Shown piece after piece: positions 32,459 through 39,968 of a stretch of DNA of 64,000 bases. The notes under the pieces are model-generated. The model did no database searches. It was not told where the DNA came from and saw only the letters and a program-made list of their open reading frames with translations. The position numbers and the translations under genes were made by a program. Origin of the DNA: JAGBWK01 sp964544595 (lineage in GTDB: Bacteria > Bacteroidota > Bacteroidia > Bacteroidales > Muribaculaceae); contig CAZJBM010000012.1 of NCBI GenBank assembly GCA_964544595.1, positions 1-64,000 on the forward strand, read 5' to 3'. Each line of letters starts with the position of its first letter. The first letter of the stretch is position 1.

Positions 32459-33553
32459 ATGACCTTATATCCGGCACTCATACTCGACGCGCTCAAGAAC
32501 GTGCGCTATCCCGGCAACGGCAAGAATATTGTCGAGGCTGAGATGGTGGAGGACGATATTCGCATCGACGGCAACAAAGTCAGCTTCTCGCTGATTTTCG
32601 ACCGACCGACCGACCCATTCATCAAATCACTCACCAAATCGGCCGAAGCAGCCCTTAAACACTACATTTCGCCCGAAGTCGAACCCACCATTTCCACCAA
32701 AACGCGCGTCCAGGCCCCGCAACCGGCCGCGAAGCCCCTCGCTCAGGTGAAGAATATAATCGGCATATCGTCGGGCAAAGGGGGCGTAGGCAAGTCGACC
32801 GTAGCAGCCAATCTGGCCGTGGCCCTCGCCCGCGAGGGGTATAAGGTAGGCCTTCTCGACGCCGATATTTTCGGTCCGTCGATGCCTAAAATGTTCGGCA
32901 TAGAGGATGAGGAAATCTATATGCACAAGGTAGACGGCCGCGAGCTTATCATACCCGCCGAACGCTACGGCGTGAAGCTGCTTTCGATAGGCTTCCTCGT
33001 AGACAAGAACGCCGCCGTGCTATGGCGCGGCAGCATGGCCTCAAATGCGCTCAAGCAGCTTATCACCGACGCCGACTGGGGCGAACTCGACTATTTTCTC
33101 ATCGATATGCCCCCCGGTACATCCGACATTCACCTCACCCTCGTCCAGACTCTCGCCATGACAGGCGCCGTGATCGTCACCACCCCTCAGCAGGTTGCTC
33201 TCGCCGACGCCCGCAAAGGCATCTCAATGTTCATGGGCGATAAGGTCAATGTGCCTATTCTCGGCCTCATCGAGAACATGGCCTTCTTCACCCCTGAGAA
33301 GCATCCCGACGAGCGTTACTACATATTCGGTCACGAAGGGGGCGTTGAATTAGCGCGCGAGCTGGGAGTAAAGCTTCTGGGCCAGATACCTATAGTGGGC
33401 AGCATCTGCGAGCACGCCGACAACGGCTCTCCAGTGGCTTTGGAGGACTCGATTTCGGGCATGGCATTCATTCACGCCGCCCGCGAGCTCATAGAGGCAG
33501 TCGACGACCGCAACGCCAATCTCCCACCGACACAGAAAGTCAACGTGAAATAA
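32459..33553 (+). CDS. mrp: Mrp/ApbC-type iron-sulfur cluster carrier ATPase
   Basis: A 364-residue protein with an N-terminal MIP18/DUF59-like domain (about 1-90) and a P-loop ATPase domain with SGKGGVGKSTVAANLA (the deviant Walker A, about 103-118), DADIFGPSMP and DMPPGTSDIHLT. It lacks the paired C-terminal CxxC of NBP35, as expected for bacterial Mrp. It transfers Fe-S clusters to apo-proteins. The surrounding operon genes (trmB, aroQ) show no strong functional link. Confidence 0.93.
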   Translation: MTLYPALILDALKNVRYPGNGKNIVEAEMVEDDIRIDGNKVSFSLIFDRPTDPFIKSLTKSAEAALKHYISPEVEPTISTKTRVQAPQPAAKPLAQVKNIIGISSGKGGVGKSTVAANLAVALAREGYKVGLLDADIFGPSMPKMFGIEDEEIYMHKVDGRELIIPAERYGVKLLSIGFLVDKNAAVLWRGSMASNALKQLITDADWGELDYFLIDMPPGTSDIHLTLVQTLAMTGAVIVTTPQQVALADARKGISMFMGDKVNVPILGLIENMAFFTPEKHPDERYYIFGHEGGVELARELGVKLLGQIPIVGSICEHADNGSPVALEDSISGMAFIHAARELIEAVDDRNANLPPTQKVNVK

Positions 33554-33567
33554 CCTACGGCATCAAC

Positions 33568-33993
33568 ATGAAAATCATTATAATCAACGGCCCCAACCTC
33601 AATCTGCTCGGAACCCGCGAGCCGGGCATCTACGGCAACACCTCTATGGAAAGCTGCCTCGAAGAGCTTCGCCAGAGATACCCCGACACGGATATACGAT
33701 ACTTCCAGAGCAACCATGAGGGGGATATAATCGACTGTATTCAAAACAACGGATTCGACGAGGAGCTAAGCGGCATTGTGCTCAACGCCGGGGCATATAC
33801 CCACACGTCGCTCGCCATTGCCGACGCTATCAGGGCAATCTCCGCGCCGGTGGTGGAAGTGCATATATCCAACGTTCATTCGCGCGAGGAAATACGCCAC
33901 CGCTCGCTTATATCCCCCGCCTGCAAAGGGGTGATAGCCGGATTTGGAATGGACTCGTATCGTCTTGGAGTCGAATCACTTATACATAAATAA
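33568..33993 (+). CDS. aroQ: Type II 3-dehydroquinate dehydratase
   Basis: A 141-residue enzyme of the shikimate pathway that dehydrates 3-dehydroquinate. The motifs NGPNLNLLGTREPGIYG (with the catalytic Tyr and Arg), LNAGAYTHTS and EVHISNVHSREEIRHRS (catalytic His) are intact. It forms a dodecamer in relatives. It is 15 bases downstream of mrp and 3 bases upstream of an O-methyltransferase gene. Confidence 0.96.
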   Translation: MKIIIINGPNLNLLGTREPGIYGNTSMESCLEELRQRYPDTDIRYFQSNHEGDIIDCIQNNGFDEELSGIVLNAGAYTHTSLAIADAIRAISAPVVEVHISNVHSREEIRHRSLISPACKGVIAGFGMDSYRLGVESLIHK

Positions 33994-33996
33994 GCC

Positions 33997-34632
33997 GTGG
34001 AAAACGATCTCGAGAATTACATCACAGCCCATATCGACCCGGAGCCCGAGAATCTCCACAGGCTATATCGCCGCGTCAATATAGAGCTTCTGTACTCGCG
34101 GATGTGCTCCGGCCATATCCAGGGCCGACTGCTGAAGATGCTCACCCGGATGCAACGTCCGCGGCGAGTGCTCGAAATAGGCACTTACGCCGGATACTCG
34201 GCCCTATGCATCGCCGAGGGGCTCGCCGACGACACCTGCAAAGTAGTCACGATCGAGATTGAGGACGAAATGGAGGATTTCATCAGGCGACAGCTTGCCG
34301 ACTCACCCTACGGCAAGAGAGTGGAGCTGCTTATAGGCGACGCCATGCGGCTTATCCCCGCGCTCGACGAGGACTGGGATATGGTCTACATCGACGCCAA
34401 CAAACGCTATTATATCGAATACTACAATATGCTGGTCGACAAGCTACGCAGCGGGGCGCTGATAATAGCCGACAACACCCTCTGGGACGGCAAAGTGCTC
34501 GATCTGCAGGCCAACCGCGACAGTCAGACCCTCGGTATCGCCGCCTTCAACGACATGGTCGCGGCTGACCCGAGAGTAGAGAAAGTAATCATACCCCTGC
34601 GCGACGGGCTTACCTTGATCAGAAAGGTGTGA
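33997..34632 (+). CDS. Class I SAM-dependent O-methyltransferase
   Basis: A 211-residue protein starting at a GTG that lies 3 bases after the aroQ stop. The Rossmann SAM-binding loop VLEIGTYAGYSALCIAEGL and the later WDMVYIDANKRYYIEYY and IADNTLWDG segments (metal-binding Asp/Asn) match the caffeoyl-CoA/catechol O-methyltransferase family. The substrate is unknown. Confidence 0.88.
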   Translation: MENDLENYITAHIDPEPENLHRLYRRVNIELLYSRMCSGHIQGRLLKMLTRMQRPRRVLEIGTYAGYSALCIAEGLADDTCKVVTIEIEDEMEDFIRRQLADSPYGKRVELLIGDAMRLIPALDEDWDMVYIDANKRYYIEYYNMLVDKLRSGALIIADNTLWDGKVLDLQANRDSQTLGIAAFNDMVAADPRVEKVIIPLRDGLTLIRKV

Positions 34633-34670
34633 TACACCGCTTTCGTAACCAAATAAATCGTTTCAAATTT

Positions 34671-35288
34671 ATGATAAAGAATCTCATGTTTGACCTCGGA
34701 GGGGTCATTATGGACATTAAGCGCGAACGCGCCGTCGAAGCCCTCAAAGAAATAGGACTGGCCAACGCCGACGAAATGCTCGGAGACTTCGGCCAAAAGG
34801 GCGCATTCTTAGCCCTCGAACGAGGCGAAATCACTCCCGCCGAATTCCGCGCGGAAATACGCCGGGAAATCAAGGGGGAAGTGACCGACGAGCAAATCGA
34901 CAACGCCTTCACCAAATTTCTCATCGGCATACCGACGGAGCGCCTGCGCCAACTCGACGAGCTGAAGAAACGCTATAACATCTATCTGCTGTCGAACACC
35001 AACGCTATAATGTGGTATAAGACCATTCTCGACGAATTTAAGAAAGACGGCAAAAACATAATAGACTATTTCGACGACCTCGTAGCCTCGTTCGACGTAA
35101 GGGCCTACAAACCCGATGCCGAAATATTCATTAAAGCCGCCGAAAAATTCCGCATACGCCCGGAGGAAACCATATTTTTCGACGACTCGGCGGCCAACGT
35201 GGAGGCGGCCCGGCGGCTCGGATTCAAAGGCGCCCACGTCAACGACATCGAGCTCCCCTTCAGCCACTACATCTCAACAGCCAAATAG
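34671..35288 (+). CDS. HAD-family phosphatase (YihX-like)
   Basis: A 205-residue haloacid dehalogenase-like hydrolase. Motif I reads MFDLGGVIMDI, motif II is LLSNTN, and motif III/IV is KPDAEIFIKAAEKF ... FFDDSAANVEAA. The second acid of motif I is Gly, as in the YihX group of sugar phosphatases. The ATG at 34671 is chosen; a frame open from 34629 overlaps the upstream gene and adds a basic stretch. The substrate is not evident. Confidence 0.88.
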   Translation: MIKNLMFDLGGVIMDIKRERAVEALKEIGLANADEMLGDFGQKGAFLALERGEITPAEFRAEIRREIKGEVTDEQIDNAFTKFLIGIPTERLRQLDELKKRYNIYLLSNTNAIMWYKTILDEFKKDGKNIIDYFDDLVASFDVRAYKPDAEIFIKAAEKFRIRPEETIFFDDSAANVEAARRLGFKGAHVNDIELPFSHYISTAK

Positions 35289-35357
35289 AGAACTATCGAC
35301 GCGACAAATGCGTTATAAACATGAGGGAACGACCCCTAACTCAAAACGCTATCAGAC

Positions 35358-35768
35358 ATGAAACGCTTCAGCTACATCCTTATCGCATTGGCGGCCTTGA
35401 TAATAACCGCCTGCAACGACGACCCCAAACTCACATTCTACGACTATTCAGGCACATATTCGCTCAACGACGACCGCTCGCTCGACATTACGCTCGACGG
35501 CTTCACGCTGACCGAGAAAGGCTCTAAGACAGAATTCAGCTGGAACGAAGGCTCACTGGCCACGCTCACGCTTCATCAGACCATTCCCGGCATGGGCACA
35601 GTCACAGTAGGGGGCATCGTGGTGACGCCGCTCGACAACGGCGCCGGCATAGCCTTTGAAGGTGAATTCGCCAAATCAGAGACCGAGAAAATCGTGTTCA
35701 AGGGCACAATCATAAACCTTAAAATGACCCTTGATATACAGACCGTTCCGATCACTCCAACTGAGTAA
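35358..35768 (+). CDS. Small lipoprotein of unknown function
   Basis: A 136-residue protein with a lipoprotein signal: hydrophobic stretch IALAALIITAC with the lipobox Cys at about residue 19. The mature part is an all-beta fold (FYDYSGTYSLNDDRSLDITLDGF) like several Bacteroidetes lipid-binding or DUF48xx lipoproteins. I do not recognise a precise family. It is last in the plus-strand run and converges with the MDR gene with only 12 bases between. Confidence 0.8.
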   Translation: MKRFSYILIALAALIITACNDDPKLTFYDYSGTYSLNDDRSLDITLDGFTLTEKGSKTEFSWNEGSLATLTLHQTIPGMGTVTVGGIVVTPLDNGAGIAFEGEFAKSETEKIVFKGTIINLKMTLDIQTVPITPTE

Positions 35769-35780
35769 GCGATCGTCGCG

Positions 35781-36749
35781 TCAGACCGTAACTACGATTT
35801 TTCCGATCTGGCTCCGCTTTTCGGCCAATTCGTGCACCTTAGCCATCTCGTCGAGTGGGTATTTTGCCGCTATGACAGGATGTATATGGCCTCTTTCAAT
35901 CAAGTCAAGCATATCATCAATCTGCCGCCGCGTAGGATTGTTGCTATAGAATCCCGTCAGATACACCCCCGACGGGATTTCCTTTATAGGATCGAAATCG
36001 TTAAGCGCGAACTTATTGCCCAACAGCCCTGTATGGCACACTACGCCATGGCAGGCCGTCAGACGCAACGATTCGCGCAGAGTAGCTGCACCAATCAGCT
36101 CAAGCACCTTGTCGGCGCCATGAGGGAACTCGCTCAGGAAACGGCCTCTGAAATCATCTCCTTCGAGCACTACCGCATCGACTCCAACGCCGCGAAGCGC
36201 ATCGGCCTTATGCTCCCTGCGCGTTGTCGCGATAACAGTCGCTCCCATAGCCTTACCGAGTTGTATGGCGGCAAGCCCGACAGTGGAAGTGCCTCCCCTT
36301 ATCAGTAGCGTCTCGCCCCTCTTTAACCGCAGCGAAAGCGATAGAGAGCCGTAGGCCGTATAATATGTCTCGGGGATAGCGGCGAGCTCATCCCAAGGGA
36401 GCGACGAATTCACGGCGAAAACGTGGCTTGCGGGCATTAGCACATACTCGGCGTAGCTCCCGTCGAAGCTTCGCCCCATTCCGCCCATGAGCGCCATCAC
36501 GCGCTGGCCATTGACGAATCGCGTGTCAGACTTATCGACAATCTCCCCGACACATTCGATGCCGGGTATAATCGGGGTGTGAATGTAAGGTCGGTCGGCC
36601 TCAAACTGGCGCAACAACACCTCAGAGTGATTTATTCCGAACGCCCTGACGCGGATAAGCACCCACCCTGGCTTCACTTCGGGAACCGGAACATCGGTCA
36701 CGCGGAGCTCCGATGCCTCGCAGGCCTTTTCTATAACAATCGCTTTCAT
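35781..36749 (-). CDS. Quinone-oxidoreductase-like MDR dehydrogenase in the ACGX operon
   Basis: A 322-residue medium-chain dehydrogenase/reductase starting at the ATG at 36749. The N-terminal GroES-like domain has GWVLIRVRAFGINHSEVLLR. The Rossmann domain has RGGTSTVGLAAIQLGKAMGA. The structural-zinc Cys cluster is absent, so it belongs to the zinc-free quinone oxidoreductase (QOR) group using NADPH. Its start overlaps the stop of the radical SAM gene by ATGA, so translation is coupled. It may act on the peptide product, or it may detoxify quinones under HxlR control. Confidence 0.88.
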   Translation of the reverse strand: MKAIVIEKACEASELRVTDVPVPEVKPGWVLIRVRAFGINHSEVLLRQFEADRPYIHTPIIPGIECVGEIVDKSDTRFVNGQRVMALMGGMGRSFDGSYAEYVLMPASHVFAVNSSLPWDELAAIPETYYTAYGSLSLSLRLKRGETLLIRGGTSTVGLAAIQLGKAMGATVIATTRREHKADALRGVGVDAVVLEGDDFRGRFLSEFPHGADKVLELIGAATLRESLRLTACHGVVCHTGLLGNKFALNDFDPIKEIPSGVYLTGFYSNNPTRRQIDDMLDLIERGHIHPVIAAKYPLDEMAKVHELAEKRSQIGKIVVTV

Positions 36750-37765
36750 ATTTCTTTCCAACATTGGGGATCTGGGGCGTAAAACGAACGATGATAGCCA
36801 TAAGCCACCGCAGGGCACCCGCGGCAGAATCTCAGGAGCTCACATTTAGAGCATTTTTCAAACTTGTCATACTCTCTGTATGCTTCCATCTCTTTTCCTC
36901 GCCATATCTCGTCGATAGGCTTACGGAAAAGGTTGCCAACGACGCTGTCGAAACGCCGGCAAGCCATGACATCACCTGTCGGCTGTATGGTGAAATGACA
37001 GTCGCCGCAGTGACAGCCGTCGTATATCGCGTCGGGATTACTGTCATCGGGTATCTTAAACAGCCCTTTTTCGTAAAGAAACAGCGTCCAAAGATGATCT
37101 TTAAGGTTGAAAACGGTGCCGGAATCCTTATGCTCCTCAAATTTTTTCCATATAGTGCCAAGAAATTCCCTGTATTCCGCCGGGGAGATGTGGGTCGATT
37201 TCTCGTCAGAGGTAGGACAATAGCGACCGAAAGCGAACACATCCACCCGCTTTTCAACCGCGAGGTCGACAATACTGGGTATCTCGCGTATATTAGTGCC
37301 TGAAACGGTGGTCATGACGGCCACCCTGATTCCGTTTCGACGGAGCACGCCGATTTTCTCTATCGTCGCGTCGAATGACCCCGGCCTGCGAATGGAGTCG
37401 TGGGTCTGACGCATGCCGTCAAGAGAGAGCTGGTATTTCTGGCATCCCCGCTCCTTGAGCTTCCGGCACACCTGATCGGTGATATGAAAAGGGTTGCCGA
37501 GGATAGTGAACGGAATCTCGCGCGCCTTCACCAGGTCGAGAATCTTCCAAAAATCGCGGTGGAGTATCGGATCGCCGCCTGTGATATAAAAATACGGCAG
37601 TCTGCCCATCTTACGGCACATATCAACGCACTGCCCTATCACCCTCTCGGCCTTTTCGAGCGGCATCTCGATAAGGCGGGGATGCCCCTCGGAGAAGATA
37701 TAACAATGGTCGCAGCGCTGATCGCAGCTGTCGGTTATATGCCATTGAAACGCGAAATATTCCAT
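36746..37765 (-). CDS. Radical SAM/SPASM peptide-modifying enzyme, ACGX system
   Basis: A 339-residue radical SAM enzyme. The CDQRCDHCY motif binds the catalytic 4Fe-4S cluster and activates SAM. The C-terminal SPASM region has CHCGDC, CRRF, and CSKCELLRFCRGCP for auxiliary clusters. Such enzymes modify ribosomal peptides. The small gene 82 bases upstream encodes a peptide with repeated ACGS/ACGA units, which matches the ACGX-type rSAM system by name. The start is the ATG at 37765; a GTG at 37774 would add three residues. The oxidoreductase gene is translationally coupled behind it. Confidence 0.92.
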   Translation of the reverse strand: MEYFAFQWHITDSCDQRCDHCYIFSEGHPRLIEMPLEKAERVIGQCVDMCRKMGRLPYFYITGGDPILHRDFWKILDLVKAREIPFTILGNPFHITDQVCRKLKERGCQKYQLSLDGMRQTHDSIRRPGSFDATIEKIGVLRRNGIRVAVMTTVSGTNIREIPSIVDLAVEKRVDVFAFGRYCPTSDEKSTHISPAEYREFLGTIWKKFEEHKDSGTVFNLKDHLWTLFLYEKGLFKIPDDSNPDAIYDGCHCGDCHFTIQPTGDVMACRRFDSVVGNLFRKPIDEIWRGKEMEAYREYDKFEKCSKCELLRFCRGCPAVAYGYHRSFYAPDPQCWKEI

Positions 37766-37847
37766 TATCGTCACATTAAAAAATCAACTCCAACGCGACG
37801 TCGCCATCGGGCGTCGCATTGGAGAAAACCGGGATTTGTAGCCGAGC

Positions 37848-38021
37848 TTATTTATCGCCTGCGCCACAAGCCGAGCCGCAAGCAGCGGGTTTGGGTTGGG
37901 GCTTTTCGTCGCCGGCTCCACAGGCCGAGCCGCAAGCGCCAGAGGGCTTCTCAGTCTCGGCAGCAGCGCAAAGATAAGACTGCGCAGTGTGCTTTACAGC
38001 ACCGTTGTTGATACGTTTCAT
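37848..38021 (-). CDS. ACGX-repeat precursor peptide
   Basis: A 57-residue peptide from the ATG at 38021. The leader (MKRINNGAVKHTAQSYLCAAA) is followed by a core with two identical ACGSACGAGD repeats at residues 29-38 and 47-56, separated by a Pro/Lys linker. This gives four ACGX units and six cysteines in all with Cys18. It is immediately upstream of the radical SAM/SPASM gene, which is the expected layout for a RiPP precursor. The modification (for example a thioether or other Cys link) is not known. The promoter and a 15-base palindrome lie upstream. Confidence 0.9.
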   Translation of the reverse strand: MKRINNGAVKHTAQSYLCAAAETEKPSGACGSACGAGDEKPQPKPAACGSACGAGDK

Positions 38022-38083
38022 TTTCGCGTTAGTTTTAAAATTAAACATTCTCAAGCAAGTATCGAAACTCACTTAACACACGC

Positions 38084-38091
38084 AAAATTAG
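38084..38091 (-). promoter_or_regulatory. -7 promoter element of the ACGX operon
   Basis: The minus strand reads TAATTTTG, an exact TAnnTTTG match, 63 bases upstream of the precursor-peptide ATG. Confidence 0.55.
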
Positions 38092-38124
38092 CAATTTAAG
38101 CCATACGGCGCAAGTAGGGATTAT

Positions 38125-38139
38125 TTACATACCAAGTAA
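38125..38139. promoter_or_regulatory. Candidate HxlR operator (15-base palindrome)
   Basis: TTAC at 38125-38128 and GTAA at 38136-38139 flank a 7-base centre. It lies between the two divergent promoters, about 35 bases upstream of the peptide operon -7 box and 100 bases from the HxlR one. HxlR proteins bind short dyads of this general size, so this is a candidate site only. Confidence 0.4.
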
Positions 38140-38240
38140 CCTTTTTATCGCTTTTGCTGAAAAACAAGTCTTTATAAAGATATAAAAAAACAAAATATTA
38201 GCGCATAGACCTGAAATTTGCGCGGGCGACATATTTGAGC

Positions 38241-38248
38241 TACCTTTG
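38241..38248 (+). promoter_or_regulatory. -7 promoter element of the HxlR regulator gene
   Basis: TACCTTTG, an exact TAnnTTTG match, 23 bases before the ATG at 38271. Confidence 0.6.
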
Positions 38249-38270
38249 CGCCTAAAGCTGATGATTTTTT

Positions 38271-38642
38271 ATGCGGAAAAAGGAATTACTTAACTCTATT
38301 ATCGAGATATGCCCGGTGCGCAACGTAGTGGCCCGTTTCGGCAACAAATGGGCGCTGCTCGTTCTCCTCGTCATCAGCGAGAACGAGCCGATACGCTACA
38401 ACGAGCTTGGCCGCAAAATACCCGACATATCGTCGAGAGTGCTTTCAGCCACGCTGCGCACCCTCGAAGCCGACGGCCTTGTCAACCGCAAGCTCTACAA
38501 CGAAGTTCCGGCGAGAGTAGAGTATTCGCTCACCGAAATAGGCCGCTCGCTGATACCGATAATCCTTGATCTGACCGAATGGGCCCAAAACAACATGAAA
38601 ACGATCATCGCTCACCGAAAAAACTGCGAGGGCCAGGAATAG
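38271..38642 (+). CDS. HxlR-family winged-helix regulator
   Basis: A 123-residue winged-helix protein. It has the HxlR opening CPVRNVVARFGNKWALLVLL with the conserved N-terminal Cys (Cys14) and the RYNELGRKIPDISSRVLSATLRTLE recognition region. In Bacillus relatives (YodB, HypR), this Cys senses quinones, aldehydes or thiol-reactive agents and derepresses neighbouring reductases. Here the gene is divergent from the ACGX peptide, radical SAM and quinone-oxidoreductase operon, so it is the likely regulator of that operon. Confidence 0.92.
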   Translation: MRKKELLNSIIEICPVRNVVARFGNKWALLVLLVISENEPIRYNELGRKIPDISSRVLSATLRTLEADGLVNRKLYNEVPARVEYSLTEIGRSLIPIILDLTEWAQNNMKTIIAHRKNCEGQE

Positions 38643-38662
38643 CATGACGCGTCACGCGTCAA

Positions 38663-38908
38663 TCACTTCTTGCTGAAAAGCGACAGAATCCAGAGCAAAA
38701 CAACGGCTCCGAGGACCGATGTGATCAGGCTACCGATAAGGCTGCTAGTCTTGAAACCCAATATACTGATGATCACGCCGCCGAGTATGCCGCCGACCAC
38801 GCCTATCACTATGTTAATCCAAATGCCGTAACCACGGCCGCGGGTAAGCTGCCCGGCGAGATAACCGGCGCAAGCCCCGATTAGGATATAAAGGATGAAG
38901 CTCCACAT
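38663..38908 (-). CDS. GlsB/YeaQ/YmgE-type small membrane protein
   Basis: An 81-residue protein with three glycine-rich membrane segments. The sequence GACAGYLAGQLTRGRGYG followed by INIVIGVVGGILGG is the signature of the transglycosylase-associated (YeaQ/YmgE) family, which is tied to general stress in other bacteria. The biochemical role is not known. It converges with the HxlR gene. Confidence 0.92.
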   Translation of the reverse strand: MWSFILYILIGACAGYLAGQLTRGRGYGIWINIVIGVVGGILGGVIISILGFKTSSLIGSLITSVLGAVVLLWILSLFSKK

Positions 38909-39349
38909 GATTGTAATGTTTTAAAGATTGATAATCCTGACGGCGGGAGAGGTCGGGGAACCGACACCCGGCGCGCCGCCTTATATCGTTAAAACACGCT
39001 CAGGAGTAAATATGTTTTGAGGCCACCCTAACCGAGGGCAAGCGCCAAGGCCGTTTTAAGCCGTTTTAAAGCGAGGCGACGCGGGCGGGCTAAGTTCTGC
39101 GGCGACCGGGCGAAACCGCGACAGCGGCCATTTAAATCGCCACTACGGCCTTTCTCCGACGTAATTTCGGCAAAAGAGGGGCTAAAGAATGGAAAAATGG
39201 GTCAAATTAGTGAAAATCGAGGGCAGAAATCATGCGAAATCAATCTTTTTTTGGCAATCGGGAGAGATATTTCGGATTTTAACGCTATATTCGCGATATT
39301 AGCAAATAGTAAACAGATTTACCTGAATTCATTGAAACGAATGTCAACC
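38909..39349. other. 441-base intergenic region with a GTTTTAA direct repeat
   Basis: No supported gene. A perfect 9-base direct repeat (CCGTTTTAA at 39051-39059 and 39061-39069) lies in the middle; it may be a regulator site. The open frame from 39197 only adds a non-signal N-terminus to the downstream lipoprotein and is not accepted. Weak promoter-like TATATTCG sequence is near 39290. Confidence 0.5.
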
Positions 39350-39865
39350 ATGAAGAAATTCCTCGCCACCGCGGCAATAGCTTTTGCCCTCCTGCTTGCA
39401 GGCTGTAAGTCGACCGACTCTCAAAAGGAGCCCACACTCTCAGAGTCGCAAGTTGAGAATGTCACCTCGATAGTTGAAAAGTTTAAGGCCAAACTGCCTC
39501 TCGACAAGGGGCTGACGATGCTTACCGACGTTACCTTCGCCAACGACACGCTGACTTTCAAGAATGTATATAAAGCCGAATTCGGAGGCAAACCGATTGA
39601 CTGCACCCCGGCGGTTATAGAAAAAGACCGCGAGGCCAACCGCGAGGCGAATTTCCAGAGCCTGCGCAGCCAGCGCGCTCTCGAAAGCCTCATACGCAGC
39701 GGCATGGTGGTGGTGTTCAACTACTACAATCCCGAGGGTGAATTGCTTTTAAGCCAACCGTTCACCGCAGCCGATTTCGCCAACAATCCTCTCCAATCGC
39801 CCGACAGCAAGGACGACCAGTCGACCGACCAGTTAGAGGCCGAGGTGGAGAATTCAGAGCCGTAA
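39350..39865 (+). CDS. Lipoprotein of unknown function
   Basis: A 171-residue protein from the ATG at 39350 with a lipoprotein signal (FALLLAGC, Cys about residue 19). The mature part is charged, with a central domain carrying FKNVYKAEFGGKPIDCT and a highly acidic tail ending in QLEAEVENSEP. No family is recognised with confidence. A long frame open to 39197 exists, but the lipobox position fixes the start. A strong terminator follows 28 bases after the stop. Confidence 0.8.
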   Translation: MKKFLATAAIAFALLLAGCKSTDSQKEPTLSESQVENVTSIVEKFKAKLPLDKGLTMLTDVTFANDTLTFKNVYKAEFGGKPIDCTPAVIEKDREANREANFQSLRSQRALESLIRSGMVVVFNYYNPEGELLLSQPFTAADFANNPLQSPDSKDDQSTDQLEAEVENSEP

Positions 39866-39893
39866 CCCCTCCGCCGCCGAGCATAGAAAACAT

Positions 39894-39952
39894 AGACTGC
39901 GGATTCGCGCGATTTTCATGCAATGATTGAAAACGACGCGAATCCGCAGTCT
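39894..39952. terminator. Strong terminator between lipoprotein gene and mfd
   Basis: A 16-base perfect stem (AGACTGCGGATTCGCG at 39894-39909, CGCGAATCCGCAGTCT at 39937-39952) encloses an inner inverted repeat. On the plus strand it is followed by T8 (39954-39961); the lipoprotein gene ends 28 bases before it and mfd converges from the other side. Confidence 0.88.
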
Positions 39953-39968
39953 GTTTTTTTTCACATCT

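Noticed and set aside
39197..39349. N-terminal extension of the lipoprotein at 39350
   Set aside because: The lipobox position and signal peptide fix the start at 39350; the extension has no signal-like features.
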